A stretch of DNA of 6,261 bases from Desulfobacterales bacterium. Its GTDB lineage: Bacteria > Desulfobacterota > Desulfobacteria > Desulfobacterales > JAHIVH01. A program made the position numbers and the translations under genes. The notes beneath the pieces are model-generated. The model had not been told where the DNA came from. It was given only the letters and a program-made list of their open reading frames with translations, and did not search any database. Where the stretch lies: positions 1-6,261 of the forward strand of contig JAGVHJ010000509.1 of the NCBI GenBank assembly GCA_020056645.1, in the 5' to 3' direction. Shown here piece by piece: positions 1 through 6,178 of the stretch (position 1 is its first letter; every line of letters starts with the position of its first letter).

Positions 1-1
1 T

Positions 2-856
2 AACAGCGCCGATTTTTCTCCCCAGGCCCTCTTGCATTTAAATCTGAGGATTGACGTGATCTCTCCGGGCGGGAATATCGGTTTCGCCGCCGCCAACAAC
101 CTGGGCGCCCAGAACGCCCAGGGTTCCGAATGGATCGCGCTCCTCAATCCCGACGCCTTCCCCGAACCCCTGTGGCTCGAAAATCTTCTCAAGGCCGCCG
201 AAGATCATCCGGGCTTTGATTTTTTTGGAAGCCGTCTGATCCGCTATTTAGAGCCCCAGGTGCTGGATGGTGTTCAGGATGTGTATCACACCAGCGGACT
301 GGTATGGCGGCACAAGCATGGCGTGAAACCGAGTGAGTCGGATTCGGTTCAAAAGGAGATCTTTTCCGCCTGCGCCGCCGCGGCCCTATACAGGAGAGCG
401 GCGTTCATGGAGGCCAAGGGATTCGACGAAGATTTCTTCTGCTATCTGGAAGACGTGGACCTGGGATTCCGCCTGCGGCTTCTGGGATACCGGTGCCTCT
501 ATGTGCCTTCGGCCAAGGCCTACCATGTGGGATCGGCCACCACCGGCAGGCACTCCGATTTCACCGTCTACCATGGTCACAGAAATCTGGTCTGGACCTA
601 TGTGAAAAATATGCCCTGGCCCCTCTTTTTCTACTATCTGCCCCAGCATCTGTTCCTGAACGCCGCGAGTCTGGTCTGGTTCTCCCTGAAGGGCCGGACA
701 AAACTCATTTTCAAGGCCAAAAAGGACGCCCTCCGCTCCATCCCCGGCATGGTGATGAAACGAAAGAAGATCCAAAAAAACCGTCGGGTGACGCTTGCCG
801 GTGTTAAAAAATTTATGGCCAAGGGGGCCTACGCGGTATTGAAAAGGCCCGAGTAA
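2..856 (+). CDS. Family-2 glycosyltransferase (rhamnosyltransferase-like), 5' end cut by the window
   Basis: Transfers a sugar from a nucleotide donor onto the growing lipid-linked repeat unit at the cytoplasmic membrane face; donor and acceptor cannot be read from sequence. The frame stays open to the window edge. The codons before the first possible start (TTG at 32) read NSADFSPQAL, which fits the tail of the family's usual VDN-S-x-D donor-binding strand, so the true start is upstream and TTG 32 is not it. Visible part is 284 codons. In order: GNIGFAAANNLG (bases 74-109), the metal-site equivalent NPD (146-154, Asn in place of the first Asp of DxD), and an acceptor-site LEDVDLGFRLR segment (about 446-478; Glu-Asp at 449-454). 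After about base 570 comes a hydrophobic stretch (WPLFFYYLPQHLFLNAASLVWF) and a basic tail, as in membrane-associated members of this group. It is followed 20 nt later by a second glycosyltransferase. Family call is firm; substrate unknown. Confidence 0.9.
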   Translation, partial: NSADFSPQALLHLNLRIDVISPGGNIGFAAANNLGAQNAQGSEWIALLNPDAFPEPLWLENLLKAAEDHPGFDFFGSRLIRYLEPQVLDGVQDVYHTSGLVWRHKHGVKPSESDSVQKEIFSACAAAALYRRAAFMEAKGFDEDFFCYLEDVDLGFRLRLLGYRCLYVPSAKAYHVGSATTGRHSDFTVYHGHRNLVWTYVKNMPWPLFFYYLPQHLFLNAASLVWFSLKGRTKLIFKAKKDALRSIPGMVMKRKKIQKNRRVTLAGVKKFMAKGAYAVLKRPE

Positions 857-876
857 TCTTGTAGGATAAGTGGCTT

Positions 877-1665
877 ATGACGAACGATACGACAACCCTG
901 ACTGTTTCACTCATATCCCATAATGGCCAGAAGGATCTTGCCCGTCTGCTCCCCTCGTTAACCCATGCCCTGGCGGAAATCCCCTCTGAGACGCTCCTTG
1001 TCGACAACTGCTCCACCGATGAAACCCTCCCATTTATCCAGGAAGGCTACCCCTCTATCCAGGTGACCCGGAATAAAAAACGGGAAGGGTATGGGGCCAA
1101 TCACAATAAGAATCTGAAGCGCGCCAAGGGCCGCTATTTTTGTCTGATGAACACGGACATGACCGTGGCTCCAGATATTTTCCGTTCTCTGATTTCATTC
1201 ATGGAGAACCATCTGGATGTGGGCATTGTCGCCCCTTCGGTGAAAAACGAGGATGGGACCCCCCAGTATCTGAATAAACGATACCCCTCCGTGGCCGATC
1301 TTTTTGTCCGGCGCTTTGTGCCGGATGCCTTCCAGTATCTGTTTGAAAAGCGTCTTGCACGCTATGAAATGCGAGATATCGGCTATGACGCCGTGATTGA
1401 TGTGCCCTTTCTGTCAGGGGCCTTCATGTTTACCCGGACCGCTTGTCTGAGGGCGGTCAATGGATTTGATGAGCGCTTTTTTCTCTACTTCGAGGATGTG
1501 GATCTGTGCCGCCGCATGCAGAAGACCCATCGAACGGTTTACTATCCATATACCCGGGTGGTTCATCGCTGGGAAAGGGCCGCCCACAAGGATCTCAAAT
1601 GGGCTTCGGTTTTCATGGCGAGCGCCGCGAAATATTTCAATAAATGGGGATATAAACTGTTTTGA
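877..1665 (+). CDS. Family-2 glycosyltransferase (WbbL/rhamnosyltransferase-like), 262 aa
   Basis: A second GT-A fold glycosyltransferase for polysaccharide repeat-unit assembly. Starts at ATG 877, with AGGA at 863-866 as ribosome binding site (10-nt spacing). In order: beta-strand LTVSLISHNG (residues 8-17), donor-binding LLVDNCSTDE (40-49), GYGANHNKNL (71-80), metal-site NTD (92-94, Asn for the first Asp of DxD), PFLSGAFMFTR (177-187) and YFEDVDLCRRM (204-214) with the likely catalytic acidic residues E206/D207. Length is normal for the short soluble members of the family; unlike its upstream neighbour it lacks a long hydrophobic C-terminal tail and stops about 20 residues after the HRWERAAHKDLKW segment. 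Its last 4 bases overlap the next gene's start (TTGA), implying coupled translation. WbbL-type rhamnosyltransferases share this N-x-D form, but the sugar cannot be assigned. Confidence 0.92.
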   Translation: MTNDTTTLTVSLISHNGQKDLARLLPSLTHALAEIPSETLLVDNCSTDETLPFIQEGYPSIQVTRNKKREGYGANHNKNLKRAKGRYFCLMNTDMTVAPDIFRSLISFMENHLDVGIVAPSVKNEDGTPQYLNKRYPSVADLFVRRFVPDAFQYLFEKRLARYEMRDIGYDAVIDVPFLSGAFMFTRTACLRAVNGFDERFFLYFEDVDLCRRMQKTHRTVYYPYTRVVHRWERAAHKDLKWASVFMASAAKYFNKWGYKLF

Positions 1666-2711
1666 AAAAGAGCGTTCTGGTCACTGGGGCCTCCGGCGCC
1701 TTAGGCCCCCTGCTCGTGGCGGAGCTATTAAACGCCGGATACCAGGTGAGAGCCCTGGTGAGAAAGATTCCCGAAACGCCGATTTTTGACGATGCCGTGC
1801 AGGTCGTTCAGGGGGAGATCACCAACCGAGCAGAGGTGGAAGCCGCGGTGAGGGGGGTCCACCTGGTGTTCCACCTGGCGGCCAAGCTCCATATAACCGA
1901 TCCCGGTCCGGATCAAGAGGCCTCCTATTTTAGGATCAATACCTATGGAACGGAACTGATCGCCAAGGCGTGCGAGGTGTCAGGGGTTGAACGGCTCGTG
2001 TTTTTCAGCACCATCGCCGTTTATGGCGAAACCCGGGGAATGGAACCGCTCACCGAGACCTCTGCGGTCAATCCGGACACCTATTACGCGAAAAGTAAAA
2101 AGCAAGCGGAGGATATCGTGCTTGGGGCGAGGAAACGGGGTGATCCCGCCTCGCCCATCGGCGTGGTCTTAAGGGTTGCGGCTGTTTACGGTTCGCGCAT
2201 GAAGGGAAATTACCGGACCCTCTTTTCCGCCATCCGGAAGGGGCTCTTTTTTCCGGTGGGAGAGGGCGGGAACCGCAGAACCCTCGTTTTCGAGGCGGAC
2301 CTTGTCCGGGCGTCGCTGATCGTTGCACGCCATCCCGCTGACTTTAATCAGATTTTCAATGTCACGGATGGCGCTATCCACACCCTGAATGAAATTGTAA
2401 CCGCCATGTATGGCGCGGTGGGTAAAAAGAGGCCTGGCCTTTTTCTGCCGGTGAAGCCGTTATGGATCGCCACGGATTTGGCCGATCGGGCGGTCGCTCT
2501 TGCCGGGGTGAAACGGCCCTCTTTGAAAAGGAGGGTGGAAAAATATCTGGAGGATGTGGCGGTGAGTGGAGAGCGTCTGAAACAAGAGACCGGCTTTCAA
2601 GCGGCATACACCCTGGAACAGGGATTCCAAGAGACGGTGTTTAAATGGAATGAAGCGGCCCAAGGCAATGGCCGCTCCATCGACCGCGCCCGGAGAATGA
2701 AAGGAGTCTGA
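1662..2711 (+). CDS. Extended-SDR NAD(P)-dependent sugar-nucleotide epimerase/reductase (WbpV/WbpK-like), 349 aa
   Basis: Cytoplasmic extended short-chain dehydrogenase. Start is TTG 1662, the only start codon ahead of the Rossmann strand; it overlaps the previous stop as TTGA, with GGGGA at 1646-1650 as a weak ribosome binding site. Nucleotide-binding motif VTGASGALG (residues 7-15, GxxGxxG), then HLAAK (71-75), FFSTIAVYG (114-122) with the catalytic Ser/Thr, the active-site Y142xxxK146 (in YYAKSK), and RVAAVYG (171-177) for substrate-side contacts. Residues 200-340 form the usual variable sugar-binding part. Upstream of a WbpL-like transferase and a WbpM-like dehydratase, the position matches wbpK/wbpV of Pseudomonas O-antigen loci, so the inferred reaction is C4 reduction of UDP-4-keto-6-deoxy-GlcNAc to UDP-QuiNAc or UDP-FucNAc. 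Alternatives are a UDP-hexose 4-epimerase or another NDP-sugar reductase. Fold certain, exact reaction inferred. Confidence 0.88.
   Translation: MKKSVLVTGASGALGPLLVAELLNAGYQVRALVRKIPETPIFDDAVQVVQGEITNRAEVEAAVRGVHLVFHLAAKLHITDPGPDQEASYFRINTYGTELIAKACEVSGVERLVFFSTIAVYGETRGMEPLTETSAVNPDTYYAKSKKQAEDIVLGARKRGDPASPIGVVLRVAAVYGSRMKGNYRTLFSAIRKGLFFPVGEGGNRRTLVFEADLVRASLIVARHPADFNQIFNVTDGAIHTLNEIVTAMYGAVGKKRPGLFLPVKPLWIATDLADRAVALAGVKRPSLKRRVEKYLEDVAVSGERLKQETGFQAAYTLEQGFQETVFKWNEAAQGNGRSIDRARRMKGV
2701..2706 (+). promoter_or_regulatory. Strong Shine-Dalgarno AAGGAG deciding the TTG start of the WbpL-like gene
   Basis: AAGGAG lies inside the last codons of the upstream gene and ends 5 nt before TTG 2712, which itself follows the TGA stop with no gap. 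This spacing supports TTG 2712 as the true start and suggests coupled translation of the two genes. Confidence 0.75.
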
Positions 2712-3695
2712 TTGACGTCGCCCTTTTTTTGGATCGTGTTCTCCCTCATTACCGGGGCGCTGGGTGCGATGACCATCAAACGGTATGGCGCAGGCCTGGG
2801 GCTGACCGATCACCCCAACGAAAGAAGCTCCCACAGGAGGCCGGTTCCGAGGGGCGGCGGGATCGGGATCTCCGCAGCCTTTGCCCTGAGCGGCCTGCTC
2901 CTTGGCGTTCCCTATGCTTTTTTAATCCCTGCTTGCCTGATCTCCCTGGTCAGCCTGTGGGATGACCGGTCCGACATCGCCCCCCGAATCAGACTCATCG
3001 TCCAGCTGATTCTCTCCCTTGCCGTGGCCCTATGGATTTTTTTCACCAGGGGATGGCCCTCTTCCGGGCTATTTCTGGTTATCTTTTCAACGCTCTTTAT
3101 CGCCGGAACAGCCAATTGTTACAATTTTATGGATGGCATCAACGGAATTGCGGCAACTACGGGCGTGGTGGGGTTCGGACTCCTTTTCTTTTATGGAAAT
3201 CAGGGAGGGGGCGATCCCCGGTTTGTCACCCTCTCTTTGGTCTTATCGGCCGCATGCCTGGGGTTTCTTCCCTTCAACTGTCCCGTGGCCGGGGTCTTCA
3301 TGGGCGATACGGGCAGCATCCTTCTGGGATTCGCCTTCGCGGGAATAACGCTTGTTTTTTCGAATGGCTTCAATGATTTTATGGTCATGACCGGTTTCCT
3401 TTTTCCCTTCTACGCCGACGAAGCCATCACGATGGTGATCCGGCTGACAAAAAAGGAAAACCTCTTTATGCCCCACCGGAAACATCTCTATCAGATATTG
3501 GTGAATGAGAGGGGGATCGATCACTGGAAGATCGCATGCGCCTTCGGATTGGTCCAGCTTGGCGCGGGCCTCTTTTTTATGATGCTAAAACCCTTGGGGC
3601 CGGTGGCTCTTTTTATAGGACAGGCCATTCTGTTTTCGGCCATGGCGATACTGAATATCGTTGTACGAAAAAAGAGTGACACCCCATCCCCGTGA
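2712..3695 (+). CDS. wbpL: Undecaprenyl-phosphate N-acetylhexosamine-1-phosphate transferase, WbpL/WecA/MraY family, 327 aa
   Basis: Polytopic inner-membrane enzyme that moves a sugar-1-phosphate from a UDP-sugar to undecaprenyl phosphate, the first lipid-linked step of O-antigen or similar glycan synthesis. Start TTG 2712 sits 5 nt after AAGGAG. Family motifs in order: DHPNERSSHRRPVPRGGGIG (residues 33-52), WDDRSDI with D84/D85 (83-89), YNFMDGINGIA (137-147), FMGDTGSILLGF (196-207, the GDxGS motif), FYADEAITMVIRL (233-245) and the cytoplasmic HRKHLYQILV (255-264). Hydrophobic segments alternate along the whole chain, about 9 to 11. The HRxHLYQ form and short length fit WbpL-like proteins more than WecA or MraY. 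With a WbpM-like dehydratase and an SDR reductase next to it, the likely donor is UDP-QuiNAc, UDP-FucNAc or UDP-GlcNAc. The gene symbol is by similarity; donor sugar is not proven. Confidence 0.93.
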   Translation: MTSPFFWIVFSLITGALGAMTIKRYGAGLGLTDHPNERSSHRRPVPRGGGIGISAAFALSGLLLGVPYAFLIPACLISLVSLWDDRSDIAPRIRLIVQLILSLAVALWIFFTRGWPSSGLFLVIFSTLFIAGTANCYNFMDGINGIAATTGVVGFGLLFFYGNQGGGDPRFVTLSLVLSAACLGFLPFNCPVAGVFMGDTGSILLGFAFAGITLVFSNGFNDFMVMTGFLFPFYADEAITMVIRLTKKENLFMPHRKHLYQILVNERGIDHWKIACAFGLVQLGAGLFFMMLKPLGPVALFIGQAILFSAMAILNIVVRKKSDTPSP

Positions 3696-3812
3696 ATCAT
3701 AATTCTGGATTTTTATTTTTTTATAAGATAAGGGGTACAACAAGAAATATTGACTCATTTGAAAAATCGGATTATTGCATTTAGTTTATTTTCAGAGATG
3801 ATTCAGGCTGCC
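3696..3812 (+). promoter_or_regulatory. AT-rich leader before the wbpM-like gene, possible internal promoter
   Basis: From the stop of the WbpL-like gene to ATG 3813 the base content turns clearly AT-rich, including a T-rich run at about 3709-3722 and TATAAG at 3722-3727 (5 of 6 to a -10 box, but no good -35 at the right distance). TTGACT at 3750-3755 matches a -35 box, with TATTGC 17 nt later at 3773-3778 as a weak -10. If used, transcription would start near 3785, just before ATG 3798 or 3813. No hairpin terminator for the upstream operon is visible. The promoter is only a possibility. Confidence 0.35.
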
Positions 3813-5699
3813 ATGAAACGTCAGTTACGCTATAAAAATTTTTATGTGGTTTTGATTTCTGACATTCTCCTTCTGCTTTCATCCCTTTATCTCGCATTCC
3901 TGATCCGGTTCGATTTTCATCCATCCCACGCTTTTTCCCTATTTCACTGGCGATGGAGCCCCCTCATCGTCCTGATCAAGGTGTTTTGTTTTTTTAGATT
4001 CGATCTTTACAGAGGGATGTGGCGTTATACGGGGATTTCCGATCTTATCAATGTGATCAAGGCGTCGCTCCTCTCCACCCTTCTCATTCTCTGTTTCCTC
4101 TTGTTGAGCAACCGGTTCGAGGGCTTCTCCCGGACCATTTTCATCATCGATCTGGGGATCACCATCCTCTTTATCGCCGGGTTCCGGCTTTTTGTCCGGT
4201 TCTATTTCGAAAATGCCGCCGAAGGCTCCCTGTTGGCGGTACTGAAGCACTTTTACCGGAAGTCCATGGACGCGGAGGCCAGTGACCGGAAACGCCTTCT
4301 GATTATCGGGGCCGGGAATTGTGGCGAAAAGATCTACCGGGAGATCCAGAACAACGCCACACTCCGTTACCAGGTCGTGGGGTTTCTGGATGATCACCCG
4401 GTCAAGGTGGGAAAAAAGATCCATGGCGTTCCTGTGTTGAACACCATCGAAAACCTGACGCCCGTCGCCGAAAAAGTGAGGGCCGACGAGGTTCTGATCG
4501 CCATTCCTTCCGCCAACGCCGGTCAAATGCGAAAAATTGTCGGCCATTGCAAGGATAGCGGGCTTAAATACAGAATGGTTCCCAATTATGGGGAGCTGAT
4601 CAACGGAGCGATCAGCGTGAACGCCATCCGGAAGGTGGTCTACCGGGATCTTCTTGGAAGAGATGTGGTGAAACTCGATACGGAAAAAATCGGGGCCTAT
4701 CTCAACGGAAAAAGCGTTCTTGTCACCGGCGCGGGCGGCTCCATCGGCTCGGAACTCTCCCGTCAGATCTGCCGGTTCAAGCCCGCGCGGATCGTCCTGT
4801 ACGAGTGGGCGGAAACGCCGCTCTTTGAAATTGAACTCGACCTCCGCAGATGTTTTCCGGACGTGGTCATCGTTCCGCTTCTCGCCGATATCCAGGATAT
4901 GGGGGAACTGGAGGCGGCCTTTTCTGCGAACCGGCCCCAGGTGGTGTTCCATTCCGCGGCATACAAGCATGTCCCCATGCTGGAAATGCAGCCCTGGAAA
5001 GCGGTGGAAAACAACGTGATCGGGACCTTCAACGTGGTCGAGTGCGCCAAAAAATACGATGTGGAACGATTTGTCTTCGTCTCAACGGACAAGGCCGTCC
5101 GCCCGGCCAACATCATGGGGGCGAGCAAACGGATCGCCGAGATCATGGTGCAGAGTCAGAATTCGGAAAAAGAGTCCGTGACCCGGTTTATGATTGTTAG
5201 ATTCGGAAACGTGGTCGGCAGTTCGGGAAGCGTGGTTCCCCTCTTTAAACGCCAGATTCAGCAAGGGGGGCCGGTCACCGTCACCCATCCGGAGGTGACC
5301 CGCTACTTCATGACCATCCACGAGGCGGCCCAGTTGATTCTTCAGGTCGGCGCCATCGGAAATGGCGCGGAAATCTATGTGCTCGACATGGGAACACCGG
5401 TTAAGATCGACAATATGGCCAGGGATTTGATCCGTCTCTCGGGGTTCGAGCCGGATAAAGAGATCAAGATCGACTATATTGGATTGCGGCCCGGCGAAAA
5501 GCTCTTCGAAGAGTTGATCACGGAGGATGAGGGGATTGTTCCCACAGGCTATACGAAAATAATGGCCCTGAAAGGGAAAAACCGGGATCTTGTTCAGCTG
5601 AACGGCAATGTGGAGAGGCTTGTTCTATGCGCCGCCCTGCAAGACAAGGACCAGATCAGAGAGTGTATCCGGGAGATCGTGCCCGAGTATGCGCCATGA
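3813..5699 (+). CDS. wbpM: Membrane-bound UDP-GlcNAc 4,6-dehydratase, WbpM/CapD/PglF type, 628 aa
   Basis: Inner-membrane sugar-nucleotide dehydratase making UDP-2-acetamido-2,6-dideoxy-4-hexulose, precursor of QuiNAc, FucNAc or bacillosamine sugars. Numbered from ATG 3813: four membrane segments (about 10-32, 48-63, 81-98, 108-128); a first Rossmann domain with LLIIGAGNCGEKIYREI (G166, G168, G171) and GFLDDHPVKVG; then the catalytic SDR domain with VTGAGGSIGSEL (G306, G309, G312), FHSAAYKHVPMLE, STDKAV (S424, T425, D426, K427), NIMGASK (M435, K439), VRFGNVVGSSGSVVPLFK and LRPGEKLFEELI. Met replaces the usual SDR tyrosine, as known for the large WbpM/PglF enzymes, so the enzyme looks intact. 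The frame is open back to TTG 3750 (649 aa), but that start has no well-spaced ribosome site and its TTGACT resembles a -35 box; MKRQLRYKNFYVV also begins like homologues. ATG 3798 is another choice. Last gene of the cluster. Confidence 0.93.
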   Translation: MKRQLRYKNFYVVLISDILLLLSSLYLAFLIRFDFHPSHAFSLFHWRWSPLIVLIKVFCFFRFDLYRGMWRYTGISDLINVIKASLLSTLLILCFLLLSNRFEGFSRTIFIIDLGITILFIAGFRLFVRFYFENAAEGSLLAVLKHFYRKSMDAEASDRKRLLIIGAGNCGEKIYREIQNNATLRYQVVGFLDDHPVKVGKKIHGVPVLNTIENLTPVAEKVRADEVLIAIPSANAGQMRKIVGHCKDSGLKYRMVPNYGELINGAISVNAIRKVVYRDLLGRDVVKLDTEKIGAYLNGKSVLVTGAGGSIGSELSRQICRFKPARIVLYEWAETPLFEIELDLRRCFPDVVIVPLLADIQDMGELEAAFSANRPQVVFHSAAYKHVPMLEMQPWKAVENNVIGTFNVVECAKKYDVERFVFVSTDKAVRPANIMGASKRIAEIMVQSQNSEKESVTRFMIVRFGNVVGSSGSVVPLFKRQIQQGGPVTVTHPEVTRYFMTIHEAAQLILQVGAIGNGAEIYVLDMGTPVKIDNMARDLIRLSGFEPDKEIKIDYIGLRPGEKLFEELITEDEGIVPTGYTKIMALKGKNRDLVQLNGNVERLVLCAALQDKDQIRECIREIVPEYAP

Positions 5700-5709
5700 C
5701 AGGGGGGGA

Positions 5710-5916
5710 TCACTCCGGTTCCGAACAGGTGCAGGAGATCCCTTTGGCCAAACGCCTCTGAATCAGATCGATGGATTTGCACCCGTCGATGCATTGAGGA
5801 AAATCGTTTCTGTCTGGGCACGCATTGCAGGGGCTCTTTAGCAGATGGCCGATCTCGAAATCAAAGGTGTCTCTGACAATAGGCCCGTTGGTTCTGTTTC
5901 TTTTGTTAAATCTCAT
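5710..5916 (-). CDS. Small Cys-rich hypothetical protein, 68 aa
   Basis: Function unknown. Start ATG (complement of 5914-5916) has GAGAAGG 3 nt upstream, a purine-rich site with short spacing. The N-terminal half is basic and polar; the C-terminal half holds six cysteines: C30xxC33, then eight residues, C42xxxC46, then C62xC64, in a context SPCNACPDRNDFPQCIDGC. The spacing suggests a small metal-binding (zinc or iron) knuckle; no signal peptide or membrane segment is seen. Small proteins of a similar CxxCP...C...C look occur, from memory, in sulfate-reducing Desulfobacterota, which I cannot check here. It converges on the wbpM-like gene, with 10 nt between stops and no terminator between them, so it is not part of the polysaccharide operon. 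It reads as protein rather than shadow because the cysteine pattern is compact and no other gene covers these bases. Moderate confidence. Confidence 0.6.
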   Translation of the reverse strand: MRFNKRNRTNGPIVRDTFDFEIGHLLKSPCNACPDRNDFPQCIDGCKSIDLIQRRLAKGISCTCSEPE

Positions 5917-5996
5917 GATCCTTCTCTTTTATCGGAGTCAATAAACACTCTGAATGACAATTCTATTAAAAAATAGCATACCCTGTGGACGCCGAC

Positions 5997-6038
5997 AAGC
6001 CCAAAAAAAAAACGTGAGTGTCACTCACAAAAGGGCTT
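5997..6038. repeat. Nested inverted repeat
   Basis: Outer arms AAGCCC (5997-6002) and GGGCTT (6033-6038) enclose a perfect 7-bp inner inverted repeat, GTGAGTG (6014-6020) and CACTCAC (6022-6028), with a single central T. Ten A residues (6003-6012) lie between the left outer and inner arms and four between the right ones. Confidence 0.8.
6003..6028 (-). terminator. Candidate intrinsic terminator read leftward (hairpin plus T10)
   Basis: On the - strand the inner palindrome can form a 6-bp stem GTGAGT/ACTCAC with a GAC loop, followed after one G by ten T residues. This is the layout of a Rho-independent terminator for transcripts entering from the right. The stem is short and only half GC, so strength is uncertain. 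On the + strand the same element has no good T run directly after the inner stem; only the outer arm is followed by two further T. Confidence 0.5.
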
Positions 6039-6143
6039 TTCGCCACCATGGCAAGAGCCGTCTAAAGGATAGCGGCGATGATCCTGAAGTGGCGAGAGCG
6101 CCCTCATTTCCCTTTCAAAGGCGCTTAGCCGCCTGATTAATCC

Positions 6144-6172
6144 TTGACAGTTCGGGAATAAAAAATTAAAAA
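6144..6172 (+). promoter_or_regulatory. Candidate sigma-70 promoter
   Basis: TTGACA at 6144-6149 is a perfect -35 box. After 17 nt comes TAAAAA at 6167-6172 (4 of 6 to TATAAT), in an AT-only stretch from 6159 to 6175. Predicted transcription start is near 6179. The next element downstream is an intrinsic terminator, not a gene. Confidence 0.5.
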
Positions 6173-6178
6173 TTTCCG

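Larger units (their letters stand above)
5917..6143. other. Intergenic stretch with AT-rich upstream region and clustered hairpins, no convincing gene
   Basis: The part next to the small Cys-rich gene (5917-5980) is AT-rich and should hold its promoter. Reading leftward, TAGAAT is complementary to 5960-5965, with a poor TCCACA box 18 nt upstream; CTATT and AATAG flank AAAA at 5963-5976. Farther right come a nested palindrome (5997-6038) and three small hairpins: AGGAT/ATCCT (6066-6070 with 6081-6085), GGCG/CGCC around AGAG (6091-6102), and AGGCG/CGCCT around CTTAGC (6119-6134). A + strand frame from ATG 5954 to 6136 has no recognisable motif and runs through the A10 tract. A 28-codon - strand frame (6021-6107) is discussed under findings. 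Confidence 0.55.

Noticed and set aside
2460..2834. Other - strand frames across the SDR/WbpL junction and elsewhere inside genes 1 to 5
   Set aside because: All overlap well-supported + strand genes and show composition typical of shadows.
3709..3722. T-rich run after the WbpL-like gene as a terminator
   Set aside because: No GC-rich hairpin precedes it.
3939..4970. 343-codon open frame on the - strand
   Set aside because: It lies wholly within the wbpM-like gene, has no coherent family motifs, and is the kind of antisense frame that codon bias of a real gene creates.
5703..5745. Possible terminator hairpin after the wbpM-like gene (GGGATC with GATCCC, plus G-T pairs)
   Set aside because: The loop is about 25 nt, three of nine pairs are G-T, no T tract follows the stem, and it lies inside the small - strand gene.
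6042..6051. GCCACCATGG, identical to a eukaryotic Kozak site
   Set aside because: The ATG opens a frame of only five codons and the context is bacterial; it is also a simple GCCA/TGGC palindrome.
5954..6136. 60-codon + strand frame
   Set aside because: Runs through the A10 tract and the hairpins, has no clear ribosome site (upstream is ACACTCTGA) and no recognisable motif.
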